A stretch of 64,000 nucleotides of DNA, from NCBI RefSeq assembly GCF_900116115.1, contig NZ_FOZP01000003.1:186001-250000 (forward strand), written 5' to 3'. Below, piece by piece: positions 16,860-25,931 of this stretch (within the stretch, counting starts at the first letter, position 1; the number at the start of each line of letters is the position of its first letter). The notes beneath the pieces are model-generated. The model ran no database searches, was not told the DNA's origin, and worked only from the letters and a program-made list of their open reading frames with translations. The translations under genes were made by a program, and so were the position numbers. This DNA comes from Lutibacter maritimus. GTDB lineage: Bacteria; Bacteroidota; Bacteroidia; Flavobacteriales; Flavobacteriaceae.

Positions 16860-18594
16860 TATGTAAGAGCTTTTTACATTCGCCAAATAACTTAATATCA
16901 CAATTTTCACAAATATTTTTATCTAATTTTTTATAAATAGTTGAAATTGCTGTGTATTTATCTTTAAAAAAGTTTTCTGAACCAATTGCGCTTATAAATC
17001 CACCATTTTGAAGTATATCCTGGCTGATAATTTTTAAGCCAACAAAGTAGATTCCTCCACCACGTTTTTGCCATTTCAAAACTTCTCGCGACAACCATTC
17101 TGCACCAGCTACATCAATAAAATTAACTCCGTTTGATATAATTAACAAATGTTGCTGCTTATTTTCTTCATATAAATCTGCAAAATAATTTGAAATTCCT
17201 TCAACAGCACCAAAATAAATAGAACCATCAATACGAATTATTTTTAATTGTGGACATTCTTTTGTGGTTTCATCTCTTATAATATTGATAAATTTATCAT
17301 CACTATTTTTTCCTAAAACAGCAATATTTGGTTTAGATGTTTTTTCTAAATAGAAAAATAAAGAAATTAATATACCCAAAAGTAATGCTATTTCAAGTTC
17401 TAAAAACAAAGTACCTAAAAGCGTAATCATCAATACAATAAACTCTCGTTTGCTACTTTTAATAATGATTTTTATATTTTCAAAGTCAATTAAATTATAG
17501 CCAACTAATAAAATAATTCCGCCCATTGCAGGTTTTGGTAAATAGGATGCATATTTTGCAAAAAACAACACTACTAACATTAAACCAATTGCCGATACTA
17601 TTGCTGATAAAGGTGTTTTTGCACCAGCTTGATAATTAACGCCAGAACGAGTAAAAGAACCTGAACTAGCATATGATGAGAAAAAACTTGAAATAATATT
17701 TGACAATCCCTGTCCAATAAATTCTTGATTATTATGTAACTTTTGATGAGAATGCAATGCTACAGCTCGTGCAATTGAAACCGCTTCAACCAAACCTAAT
17801 AAAGCTAACGTTACGGCTCCTGAAGTTAACAGTCGCATATCTTCAAAGTTAAAATTTGGAATTTTAAAAGGAGGTAAATTAGAAGGAACAGTTCCAACAG
17901 TTTCAATTCCATGGATATTTCCTCCCAACAAGATAGCTAAAATACTTCCCAAAACCATGGCTATTAACATATACAATCTGGAAATATATTTTATTTTTTT
18001 TATGATAAAAGCCAAAATTAATGTACCTACAGCAACTGTCAACACATATAAATTTGTTTCTTGTATATGAACAATTATATAATTAACAATTTCATAAAAT
18101 GAGCTACCCAACGGTACTTGAATACCAAAAACATGTTTTAATTGTTTAAATGCAATTAAAATACCTGCACCTGCTGCAAAACCTATAACAACTGAATTAG
18201 AAACAAAATTTACCAATTTTCCCATTTTAGCCAACCCCATAATTAACTTTATAACACCAGCCATAAATGATAATACTATTGCTAAAGAAATAAAGGCTTC
18301 TAACTCTGTTTCCGGACTTGCAAATTTACTAATTACTGCAAATACAACTATAGAACTTGTGGTGGTTGGACCAGAAATTAAATGATACGAAGATCCAAAT
18401 AATGCTGCAATTATGGGAGTTATCATAGCAGTATAAAAGCCATAAATAGGTGGTAAACCAGCAATCATTGCAAAAGCAACAGCTTGTGGAATTACAATAA
18501 TAGTGCCTGTAATACCAGCAATAAAGTCATCTTTCCAAGTGTATTTAACTAATGGTAACCAAGTTAAAAAAGGGAATATTTTTTTTAAACTCAT
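16849..18594 (-). CDS. SulP family anion transporter with STAS domain (first of pair)
   Basis: This SulP/SLC26 permease of about 581 residues has the family N-terminus (IIVIPQAVAFAMIAGLPPIYGFYTAM), the SNIISSFFSSYASSGSFTRSGVN motif and a C-terminal STAS domain (about 430-550). A short cysteine-bearing tail (ENCDIKLFGECKK) is not shared with its partner. The start at MSLKK (18594) matches the partner's start, with ATGs at 18600 and a TTG at 18615 less likely. It opens the transporter operon, which has a Crp-like promoter, and overlaps the second gene by 11 nt. The two may work as a pair or carry different anions. Confidence 0.92.
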   Translation of the reverse strand: MSLKKIFPFLTWLPLVKYTWKDDFIAGITGTIIVIPQAVAFAMIAGLPPIYGFYTAMITPIIAALFGSSYHLISGPTTTSSIVVFAVISKFASPETELEAFISLAIVLSFMAGVIKLIMGLAKMGKLVNFVSNSVVIGFAAGAGILIAFKQLKHVFGIQVPLGSSFYEIVNYIIVHIQETNLYVLTVAVGTLILAFIIKKIKYISRLYMLIAMVLGSILAILLGGNIHGIETVGTVPSNLPPFKIPNFNFEDMRLLTSGAVTLALLGLVEAVSIARAVALHSHQKLHNNQEFIGQGLSNIISSFFSSYASSGSFTRSGVNYQAGAKTPLSAIVSAIGLMLVVLFFAKYASYLPKPAMGGIILLVGYNLIDFENIKIIIKSSKREFIVLMITLLGTLFLELEIALLLGILISLFFYLEKTSKPNIAVLGKNSDDKFINIIRDETTKECPQLKIIRIDGSIYFGAVEGISNYFADLYEENKQQHLLIISNGVNFIDVAGAEWLSREVLKWQKRGGGIYFVGLKIISQDILQNGGFISAIGSENFFKDKYTAISTIYKKLDKNICENCDIKLFGECKKLLHNEY

Positions 18595-18622
18595 ATTCAT
18601 AAGTTTATATAACAATTAACAA

Positions 18623-18666
18623 CAAAAATACTTCGATATATATTTAGTATTGTGATGAAAGTCACA
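18623..18666 (-). promoter_or_regulatory. SulP operon promoter: Crp-like site plus -7 box
   Basis: TGTGA-N6-TCACA spans 18651-18666. The minus-strand -7 box TATTTTTG spans 18623-18630, again with a 21-nt step. There is no -33 TTG. The predicted transcript start is near 18617, placing the operator centre about 42 nt upstream. Confidence 0.65.
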
Positions 18667-18672
18667 TTAAAA

Positions 18673-19695
18673 TTAAAATAACTCGCCCTGATTATGACTT
18701 TTAATTCTACCTAAATGTTTGTATGCAAGTTCTGTAACCTCTCTTCCTCGTGGAGTTCTCATAATAAAACCTTCCTGAATTAAAAAAGGCTCATACACTT
18801 CTTCTATAGTTTCTGAATTTTCTCCAACCGCTGTTGCTAATGTACTTATACCAACGGGACCACCTTTAAATTTATCGATAATAGTAGATAATATTTTGTT
18901 ATCCATTTCATCTAAGCCATGCGCATCAACATATAAAGCTTCTAAGGCATACTTTGCAATTTGAATGGTTATACTACCATTTCCTTTTATTTGCGCAAAA
19001 TCTCTAACTCTTCGTAATAATGCATTGGCAATTCTTGGTGTGCCTCTACTTCTTCCTGCTATTTCAATAGCTGCTTCCATAGAAATTGGTACTTTTAATA
19101 TGGTTGCACTACGCTGCACAATGGTAGTAAGCAATTCTGTATTATAATATTGCAGTCTACTACTAATTCCAAAACGGGCTCGCATTGGTGCTGTTAATAA
19201 ACCTGAACGCGTTGTTGCGCCAATTAAAGTAAAAGGTTCTAAATCTATTTGAACAGTTCTTGCATTTGGACCACTTTCAATCATTATATCAATACGATAA
19301 TCTTCCATTGCTGAATACAAGTATTCTTCTACTACAGGACTTAACCTATGAATTTCATCAATAAAAAGCACATCGCGCTCACTTAAATTGGTAAGTAAAC
19401 CTGCTAAATCTCCTGGTTTATCTAACACAGGACCTGAAGTAATTTTTAAACCAACATTTAATTCATTAGCCAAAATGTGAGCTAAGGTAGTTTTTCCTAA
19501 ACCTGGAGGTCCATGAAAAAGTGTATGATCTAATGCTTCATTCCGCTGATTGGCAGCTTGAACAAAGATTTTTAAGTTTTCTAAAACTTGTTCTTGCCCA
19601 GTAAAATCATGAAATGATAATGGACGTAATTTTTTTTCTACATCCAATTCTTCCGATGAAAAATGTTCTTTATCTGGATTCAAGTTGTCATTCAT
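18673..19695 (-). CDS. ruvB: Holliday junction branch migration ATPase RuvB
   Basis: At 340 residues it has the usual RuvB length. Walker [10 protein letters not shown] is at 62-70 and Walker B FIDEIH at 111-116, with the [12 protein letters not shown]-terminus, the sensor GATTRSG, arginine-finger-region ARFGISSRL and the winged helix with [17 protein letters not shown]. With RuvA it drives branch migration during recombination and repair. It stands alone on this strand. The -7-like box TATCTTTG at 19701-19708 is only 5 nt upstream of the ATG, suggesting a nearly leaderless transcript. Confidence 0.97.
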   Translation of the reverse strand: MNDNLNPDKEHFSSEELDVEKKLRPLSFHDFTGQEQVLENLKIFVQAANQRNEALDHTLFHGPPGLGKTTLAHILANELNVGLKITSGPVLDKPGDLAGLLTNLSERDVLFIDEIHRLSPVVEEYLYSAMEDYRIDIMIESGPNARTVQIDLEPFTLIGATTRSGLLTAPMRARFGISSRLQYYNTELLTTIVQRSATILKVPISMEAAIEIAGRSRGTPRIANALLRRVRDFAQIKGNGSITIQIAKYALEALYVDAHGLDEMDNKILSTIIDKFKGGPVGISTLATAVGENSETIEEVYEPFLIQEGFIMRTPRGREVTELAYKHLGRIKSHNQGELF

Positions 19696-19700
19696 AAAAA

Positions 19701-19708
19701 CAAAGATA
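19701..19708 (-). promoter_or_regulatory. Possible ruvB -7 box
   Basis: TATCTTTG on the minus strand fits TAnnTTTG and ends 5 nt before the ruvB ATG. If used, the transcript would start at or next to the start codon. No matching -33 is obvious. Confidence 0.4.
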
Positions 19709-19915
19709 GTAGAAATTAAAAAACCTTTGTATAAAAACAGTAAGCTTTTCTATTTATATTTTTTTAATTTATTATAGTATACAACTATATTAAAACCATT
19801 AAAAAAAATTATAGCCGTTTAAACTTATTGATGGTACTTTTTTTAATATACCGCACTTTTAAAACCAATTTTCTAAATTAACTTAAGTAAATTTTACATA
19901 CAGTAATGATTTTTT

Positions 19916-19923
19916 TATTTTTG
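19916..19923 (+). promoter_or_regulatory. -7 box of the FemAB-like gene
   Basis: TATTTTTG fits TAnnTTTG and lies 16 nt before the ATG at 19940. The -33 element is weak. Confidence 0.5.
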
Positions 19924-19939
19924 TGAAAAATAAATTTTA

Positions 19940-21043
19940 ATGATTTGCCGATTAGAAAAGAAAGCCATAGAAGAAATTAAAACAACACATATTTTACCCC
20001 AAACTCCCTTTTGGGGACGATTAAAAAGTAAACAAGGCTTTAAACCTTATGGATTTGAATTAACAGTTTCAAAAGATTTACTTTACAACACTGAAAATAC
20101 TTCAAAAAGCATTAAAGATGATATCCTTATTCTTATAAAATATATCGATTCTAAACACTGTTTTGCTTATGTGCCTTATGGACCAAAATTAGAACCAGAC
20201 TTTGAAAATCATGGAGTATTTCTTGAGTATCTTTCTGAAGTTTTAAAACCACAATTACCTACTAATTGTATTTTTATTAGATATGATTTAATGTGGCAAA
20301 ATCAATGGGCGGTTGATGAAGAATATTTTGACGAAACGGGCAATTGGATTGGCCCGCCTCAAAGTCAAGTACAAGAATTTAGAGTAAATTTTAAAACTGC
20401 TAATTGGAACTTACAAAAAAGTCCGAATGACATTTTACCAAAAAATACATTCTTTTTAGATTTAACATTAAAAGAAAAAGATTTACTATATAATATGCGT
20501 TATAATACGCGCTATAATATTAAAAATGCTGCTAAAAAAGGAATTCAAATTAAAGAATATGGTATTGAACATATAGAAAATTGGTATTATTTATATAAAG
20601 AAACTGCTTTACGTCAGCATTTACCCTTACAAAATAAAGAATATTTTTCCACTATTTTAAGAAATCAAGATAACACTAAAAATGGCGTAAATGTAAAAAT
20701 GCTAATGGCTGATTATGATGGTCAATTTTTAGCATCAATGTTTTTAGTATTATCTAACAAAAGAGGCACTTACTTGTATGGAGCTTCTTCTTCACAAAAT
20801 AAAAATATGATGGCAAGTTACGCGCTACAATGGGAGTCATTAAAAATTGCTAAAAAATGGGGATGTTCTGAATATGATATGTTTGGTTCTGCACCAAACT
20901 TAAACCAAAAACACCCTTTACGTGGTATACATATTTACAAAAAAGGATTTGGTGGGAATTTATTTCATAGAATGGGATGCTGGGATTACCCATATAATCA
21001 CAAAATTTATGAATTATACAAAATGCATGAAATCAATAATTAA
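19940..21043 (+). CDS. FemAB-like peptidyltransferase (lipid II aminoacyltransferase family)
   Basis: This 367-residue protein has the double-GNAT FemABX fold. The N-terminal QTPFWGRLKSKQGF is the family entry motif, and NMRYNTRYNIKNAAKKGI is the typical end of the first half. The second half holds an ASMFLVLSNKRGTYLYGASS strand block, the ALQWESLKIAKKWGCSEYDMFG element and the closing KKGFGG. FemX-type enzymes add amino acids to peptidoglycan precursors using aminoacyl-tRNA. In Gram-negative Bacteroidetes the real substrate is not known. It is monocistronic with a strong terminator. Confidence 0.85.
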   Translation: MICRLEKKAIEEIKTTHILPQTPFWGRLKSKQGFKPYGFELTVSKDLLYNTENTSKSIKDDILILIKYIDSKHCFAYVPYGPKLEPDFENHGVFLEYLSEVLKPQLPTNCIFIRYDLMWQNQWAVDEEYFDETGNWIGPPQSQVQEFRVNFKTANWNLQKSPNDILPKNTFFLDLTLKEKDLLYNMRYNTRYNIKNAAKKGIQIKEYGIEHIENWYYLYKETALRQHLPLQNKEYFSTILRNQDNTKNGVNVKMLMADYDGQFLASMFLVLSNKRGTYLYGASSSQNKNMMASYALQWESLKIAKKWGCSEYDMFGSAPNLNQKHPLRGIHIYKKGFGGNLFHRMGCWDYPYNHKIYELYKMHEINN

Positions 21044-21071
21044 AAACGCTATCAACAGCAACTTTTACAAT

Positions 21072-21110
21072 AAAAAAACCTTACTGAAAATATCAGTAAG
21101 GTTTTTTTTT
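21072..21110 (+). terminator. Intrinsic terminator between convergent femAB-like and coxA genes
   Basis: Arms AAAAAAACCTTACTGA and TCAGTAAGGTTTTTTT with a 5-nt loop. A-run and T-run on opposite sides make it usable from both strands. Confidence 0.88.
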
Positions 21111-21128
21111 ATTGTGTTTTATAAATAA

Positions 21129-22880
21129 TTATGATTCTTCTTCACCTTCTTTTAAAGGAGTAATTTGAGTTACAAAATCATCATCATGACCTGGTTTACT
21201 ATAATCATATGCCCAACGATGCACAGTTGGAAGTTCTCCTGGCCAGTTTCCATGAATATGTTCAACAGGTGTTGTCCATTCTAACGTGTTAGATTTCCAT
21301 GGGTTTTGTTCTGCTTTTTTACCTTTATAAATACTGATAAAGAAATTTGCTAAAAATATAATTTGAGCAGCACCACCTAAAAGTGCAAACATAGTAATAA
21401 CAACATTTACATCTGCTACATCATCAAATAATGGAAATGCAGTGTTAGAATAATATCTACGTGGTAAACCTGCTAAACCAATAAAGTGCATTGGAAAGAA
21501 AACTCCGTATGCCGCTACGGCTGTAATCCAAAAATGCCAATAACCTAATGTTTTATTCATCATTCTACCAAACATTTTTGGGAACCAATGATAAACACCT
21601 GCAAACATTCCGTAAATTGCAGAAACACCCATTACTAAATGAAAGTGAGCTACAACAAAATAAGTATCGTGCACATTAATATCTAAAGCACTATCTCCTA
21701 ACACCAAGCCTGTTAAACCTCCAGATATAAATGTTGAAACCAGTCCAATTGAAAAAAGCATAGCTGGATTCATTTGTAAATTCCCTTTCCATAAGGTTGT
21801 AATGTAATTAAATGCTTTTACTGCTGAAGGAATAGCAATTAATAAGGTTGTAAATGTAAATACAGATCCTAAGAACGGATTCATACCTGATACAAACATA
21901 TGGTGCCCCCAAACAATAGTAGATAAAAATGCAATTGCTATAATAGAACCAATCATTGCTCTGTATCCAAAAATTGGTTTTCTTGAATTTGTTGAAATAA
22001 TTTCAGAAGTAATTCCTAAAGCTGGCAATAAAACAATGTATACTTCAGGATGACCTAAAAACCAAAATAAATGTTCAAACAATACTGGAGAACCTCCTTG
22101 GTAATGCAGCACTTCTCCTTGAATAAATATATCGGATAAATAGAATGAAGTTCCAAAACTTCTATCAAAAATTAATAACAAAGCTGCAGATAATAATACT
22201 GGAAACGAAACAACTCCAATAATTGCAGTAATAAAAAACGCCCAAATTGTTAAAGGTAATCGTGTCATTTTCATTCCAACAGTTCTTAAGTTAAGAACTG
22301 TAACAATATAATTTAATGACCCTAACAATGAGGATGCAATAAAAATAGCCATTGAAATTAACCATAATGTCATACCTAATCCCGATCCAGGAATTGCTTG
22401 TGGTAATGCACTTAAAGGAGGATAAATTGTCCAACCTGCAGATGCTGGCCCAGCTTCTACAAAAAGAGAGCAAACCATAATTACACTTGATAAAAAGAAC
22501 AACCAATATGAAACCATGTTTAAAAACCCTGAAGCCATATCTCTGGCACCAATTTGTAAAGGAATTAATAGGTTACTAAAAGTTCCGCTCAATCCAGCAG
22601 TTAATACAAAAAATACCATAATGGTACCGTGAATGGTTACAATTGCTAAATAAATATCTGGCGACATAACTCCTCCATCTTGATGACGACCTAAAAAGGC
22701 CTCAATTATACTGAAGGATTGTTCTGGCCAAGCAATTTGTAAACGAAATAGCATAGACATAAATACACCTATAATTCCCATAAAAATACCAGTAACTAAG
22801 TACTGTTTTGAAATCATTTTATGGTCAGTACTAAAAACGTATTTTGTGATAAATGTTTCTTTATGATGATGATCTGACAT
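21129..22880 (-). CDS. coxA: Cytochrome c oxidase subunit I (A-type haem-copper oxidase)
   Basis: At 583 residues it has the normal length for the catalytic subunit of the aa3-type oxidase that reduces oxygen and pumps protons. The low-spin haem His lies in TIHGTIMVFF and the CuB-Tyr motif is WFLGHPEVYI. The two CuB histidines are in WGHHMFVSG and the haem a3/a ligands in HDTYFVVAHFHLVMG. The N-terminus MSDHHHKE carries a short His cluster. It is the last gene of coxBA, 32 nt after coxB. No subunit III gene follows here. Confidence 0.97.
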   Translation of the reverse strand: MSDHHHKETFITKYVFSTDHKMISKQYLVTGIFMGIIGVFMSMLFRLQIAWPEQSFSIIEAFLGRHQDGGVMSPDIYLAIVTIHGTIMVFFVLTAGLSGTFSNLLIPLQIGARDMASGFLNMVSYWLFFLSSVIMVCSLFVEAGPASAGWTIYPPLSALPQAIPGSGLGMTLWLISMAIFIASSLLGSLNYIVTVLNLRTVGMKMTRLPLTIWAFFITAIIGVVSFPVLLSAALLLIFDRSFGTSFYLSDIFIQGEVLHYQGGSPVLFEHLFWFLGHPEVYIVLLPALGITSEIISTNSRKPIFGYRAMIGSIIAIAFLSTIVWGHHMFVSGMNPFLGSVFTFTTLLIAIPSAVKAFNYITTLWKGNLQMNPAMLFSIGLVSTFISGGLTGLVLGDSALDINVHDTYFVVAHFHLVMGVSAIYGMFAGVYHWFPKMFGRMMNKTLGYWHFWITAVAAYGVFFPMHFIGLAGLPRRYYSNTAFPLFDDVADVNVVITMFALLGGAAQIIFLANFFISIYKGKKAEQNPWKSNTLEWTTPVEHIHGNWPGELPTVHRWAYDYSKPGHDDDFVTQITPLKEGEEES

Positions 22881-22912
22881 ATTATATTTTTTTAGTAAAG
22901 TAGTAGTAATTT

Positions 22913-23920
22913 TTATTGAACAACTTGAGCCATAGTTTTTTGACTAGCTAACCAAGCATTAAACTGAGCTTCTTCTTCAACAATGATTTTCATTTGCATA
23001 TTGTAATGTGAAGCTCCACAAATTTTGTTACAAAGTAATAAATAATCAAACTCATAAGGGTCTTCTCCTTTTTCAGCTCTTATTTTATTAATTCCTTCAA
23101 CCTTGGTAATTGTTTTTTCATTTGCTCTCATTTCTTCAGTTGTCATACTAGGAGTAAATGCAAATTCGGTTACCATTCCAGGAACGCAGTTCATTTGTGC
23201 TCTAAAATGTGGCATATAAGCAGAGTGTAACACATCTTGTGATCGAAATTTAAAAATCACTTTTCTTCCTTTCGGTAAGTGTAATTCTCTGGTAGGTATA
23301 TCATCTAAGGCATTTTTATCTGTCATATCAACACCCATAGTGTTAATGCCTTGAATATTTCTAACATTTGCTAAACCTAATTCATTATCATTTCCAGCGT
23401 AACGTGCTTCCCATTGAAATTGTTTTGCATACACTTCAATAATTAATGGGTTTTCAGCATCAGAAGAATCCATTACATCGTTCCATACAGTTAAACCATA
23501 CAAAACTAAACCTGCTAACACAATTGCTGGTACTACGGTCCAAATAGTTTCTAATTTATGACTATCTGCATAAAATAATGCTTTTCTACCTTTTATACCT
23601 CTATATTTAAAAGCAAAATAAAATAGTAAAAATTGAGTTATTGCCTGTACAACAAGAATTAATAACATTGTAATTAAATACAGCGTGTCATATTTTTCAC
23701 CTTCTAAAGAAGCTGAATCTGGCAATAAAAGAGAAGAATATTTTACAAATGAAAATATCATCAACCCATAAAAGAAAATTCCAAATAGGGCAAATAAAAT
23801 TCCTTGTGTATTGTTATCTTTTTCTGTGGCTATTACACCTTTTAAGTTAAAAATACTTGCTATTTGCCATATTGCTACGGCAATTACAACTGCAAGTAAT
23901 ACATAAAGTAATGCTGTCAT
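22913..23920 (-). CDS. coxB: Cytochrome c oxidase subunit II
   Basis: This 335-residue subunit has an extra N-terminal hydrophobic helix before the two usual transmembrane helices, then a periplasmic cupredoxin domain. The CuA site is complete: HSAYMPHFRAQM supplies the first His and CNKICGASHYNM supplies the two Cys, His and Met. It accepts electrons from cytochrome c (or directly from the ACIII cytochromes) and passes them to subunit I. It has its own promoter right after the actF terminator but belongs functionally to the act-cox region. Confidence 0.96.
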   Translation of the reverse strand: MTALLYVLLAVVIAVAIWQIASIFNLKGVIATEKDNNTQGILFALFGIFFYGLMIFSFVKYSSLLLPDSASLEGEKYDTLYLITMLLILVVQAITQFLLFYFAFKYRGIKGRKALFYADSHKLETIWTVVPAIVLAGLVLYGLTVWNDVMDSSDAENPLIIEVYAKQFQWEARYAGNDNELGLANVRNIQGINTMGVDMTDKNALDDIPTRELHLPKGRKVIFKFRSQDVLHSAYMPHFRAQMNCVPGMVTEFAFTPSMTTEEMRANEKTITKVEGINKIRAEKGEDPYEFDYLLLCNKICGASHYNMQMKIIVEEEAQFNAWLASQKTMAQVVQ

Positions 23921-23946
23921 ATTTTTTTAGTTGTTAGTATAGTAGT

Positions 23947-23954
23947 GCCAAATA
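23947..23954 (-). promoter_or_regulatory. -7 box of coxBA
   Basis: TATATTTG on the minus strand, 6 nt downstream of the actF terminator stem and 27 nt upstream of the coxB ATG. It implies that coxBA can be transcribed apart from act. No clear -33 is seen. Confidence 0.5.
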
Positions 23955-23959
23955 TAAAA

Positions 23960-23986
23960 AAAATCCTGAATAATTAGAATTCAGGA
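23960..23986 (-). terminator. Intrinsic terminator after actF
   Basis: Arms AATCCTGAAT and ATTCAGGATT followed on the minus strand by a T-run. It separates actABCDEF from coxBA. Confidence 0.82.
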
Positions 23987-24011
23987 TTCTTTTATACTTA
24001 AAATTATATTA

Positions 24012-25346
24012 TTAATAGTGAAAATGTTCACTTTCTTTAATAAATGGGTTTCCTTTTGCTAATAAAGGCGCTTTTGTTAATGCCGAGAATACAAAATAAA
24101 TAAATAAGCCCAATATTAAAAGTACTGAACTAATTTCTGAAATTCCAAAATACCATTGATCTCCAACAGTTGCTGGCATAATCATTACAAAAATATCTAT
24201 GTAATGACCAATTAAAATAATAATACCTGTGCAAACTATAAACCAGTTAACACGTTTAAAATCACTATTCATTAATACCAACAATGGAAATAAGAAGTTT
24301 AACACCAGCATTCCTAAGAAAGGTAATTTATAATCTCCAAATCTTGATACAAAATAGGTAACTTCTTCTGGGATATTTGCATACCAAATTAACATAAACT
24401 GAGAAAACCATAAGTATGTCCAGAAAATACTAAATCCAAACATAAACTTGGCTAAATCATGTAAATGGCTATTATTTACAAATTCTAAATACCCTTTTCC
24501 TTTTAAATAGATAGAAACTAATGCAATGGTAGTAACTGCAGACACAATCATACTTGCAAAAACATACCATCCAAATAAAGTACTAAACCAATGTGGATCT
24601 AAACTCATAATCCAATCCCAAGACATCATAGATTCTGTAACTAAAAAGAATACTAAAAATGCCGCAGAGCGTTTAAATAATTTTGTATAGTTACTAATGT
24701 CTCCAGACGTAGCATTATCTTGTGCCAAGGTCAATTTTCTTGCGTGTTGACGGTACCAAATCCATCCACCAATATAAATTGCAGCTCTCGCTAAAAAGAA
24801 TGGTACATTTAAATATCCCGTCTTATTTTGAATTAACTCATCGTGTGCAACCACTTCTGGATCCATCCAAATAAAAAGGTGATTTAAATGTAACGATGAT
24901 AATACAAAAAACACAAATAACAACACCCCTCCAACAGGTAAATACGCTGTTATTGCTTCCATAACTCTAAATAACACAATAGACCACCCTGCTTGCGCTG
25001 CATGTTGAATTGCATAAAAAGCTAAAGTTGCCAATGAAATCATAAAAAAGAAAAACAAAGCAACATATAATGCAGACCAAGGTTTATTTTTTAAATAATG
25101 ATATGCGTGTTCTGCATGAGCATCATCTGAATGCGCAACATTTTCTTGAGACTCAGTTGTTTCGGTTGCATGTGCTTCTTTTTCCTGTGTAGCACTTTCT
25201 CCATGAGTTTCATGCGAGTTTGCTAACATTACTTTCACATCTTCTACTGAATTTGGTGTTGAGAAAAACCCATAGGCTACTCCCAAAAATCCTATAATCA
25301 TTAAAGCAAATGAAAATTGTTTTAATTTACTTGAAAAGGTATACAT
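24012..25346 (-). CDS. actF: Alternative complex III subunit ActF
   Basis: This 444-residue polytopic membrane protein of the quinol:cytochrome c oxidoreductase has about ten hydrophobic segments. Family landmarks include SMMSWDWIMSLDPHWFSTLFGWYVFAS and LWFSQFMLIWYANIPEE. Between the first membrane helix and the rest lies a His/Glu-rich loop (about residues 42-90) of low complexity, which may be an acidic, metal-binding periplasmic or cytoplasmic arm. It ends the act operon at a terminator. Confidence 0.92.
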   Translation of the reverse strand: MYTFSSKLKQFSFALMIIGFLGVAYGFFSTPNSVEDVKVMLANSHETHGESATQEKEAHATETTESQENVAHSDDAHAEHAYHYLKNKPWSALYVALFFFFMISLATLAFYAIQHAAQAGWSIVLFRVMEAITAYLPVGGVLLFVFFVLSSLHLNHLFIWMDPEVVAHDELIQNKTGYLNVPFFLARAAIYIGGWIWYRQHARKLTLAQDNATSGDISNYTKLFKRSAAFLVFFLVTESMMSWDWIMSLDPHWFSTLFGWYVFASMIVSAVTTIALVSIYLKGKGYLEFVNNSHLHDLAKFMFGFSIFWTYLWFSQFMLIWYANIPEEVTYFVSRFGDYKLPFLGMLVLNFLFPLLVLMNSDFKRVNWFIVCTGIIILIGHYIDIFVMIMPATVGDQWYFGISEISSVLLILGLFIYFVFSALTKAPLLAKGNPFIKESEHFHY

Positions 25347-25375
25347 ATCTAAAAAATTCTATCTTAGTAAAAGTG

Positions 25376-25930
25376 TTATTGTAATAATTCTGTTCTAAGC
25401 TGTTGAACGTACATGGTAATTTGCCAACGTTCTTTAGCAGTTAATTGAGAAGCATGTGAACCCATCATATTTCTTCCATACATGATTACATGGTAAATGC
25501 TTCCTTCTGTAATTTCTCTATCCTTATAATTAGGAACTCCTAAAAATTTATCTCTTTTAACTAATTCTCCATCTCCTGCACCTGCGCTACCATGACATGA
25601 TATACAATAAATATCATACATTTTTTTACCATTCGCTAAATTAGCTTCATTAACTTCTAAAGGGTTTTTTAAATTAAGCTTTGCTGCTTCATATCCTTCA
25701 TTGGTGTTTTCGTAATCATAAGGCACATGACCACGAGCAATTGTTCCATCAACAGGAGTTTGAGTAGTCATACCATTTGCATAATTCGGATTTTGAGAAT
25801 ACGTTTCATACCCCACCGATTTATACATATCTGGCATATATTGGTAATTAGGCTTAGTTTTGTCACCCCAACAAGATGATAAGGTTATTAAAAAAGCCAA
25901 TGCTATTGTTATTTTTAAAATGTTTTTCAT
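25376..25930 (-). CDS. actE: Alternative complex III monohaem cytochrome c subunit ActE
   Basis: This 184-residue protein has a lipoprotein leader ending in a Ser-Ser-Cys box (C19) and a class I cytochrome c domain. Its haem motif is CISCHG and the distal methionine is near YGRNMMGSHASQL. It is the mobile or docking electron acceptor of ACIII. It starts 1 nt after the ActD stop, so it is translationally coupled. Confidence 0.94.
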   Translation of the reverse strand: MKNILKITIALAFLITLSSCWGDKTKPNYQYMPDMYKSVGYETYSQNPNYANGMTTQTPVDGTIARGHVPYDYENTNEGYEAAKLNLKNPLEVNEANLANGKKMYDIYCISCHGSAGAGDGELVKRDKFLGVPNYKDREITEGSIYHVIMYGRNMMGSHASQLTAKERWQITMYVQQLRTELLQ

Positions 25931-25931
25931 T

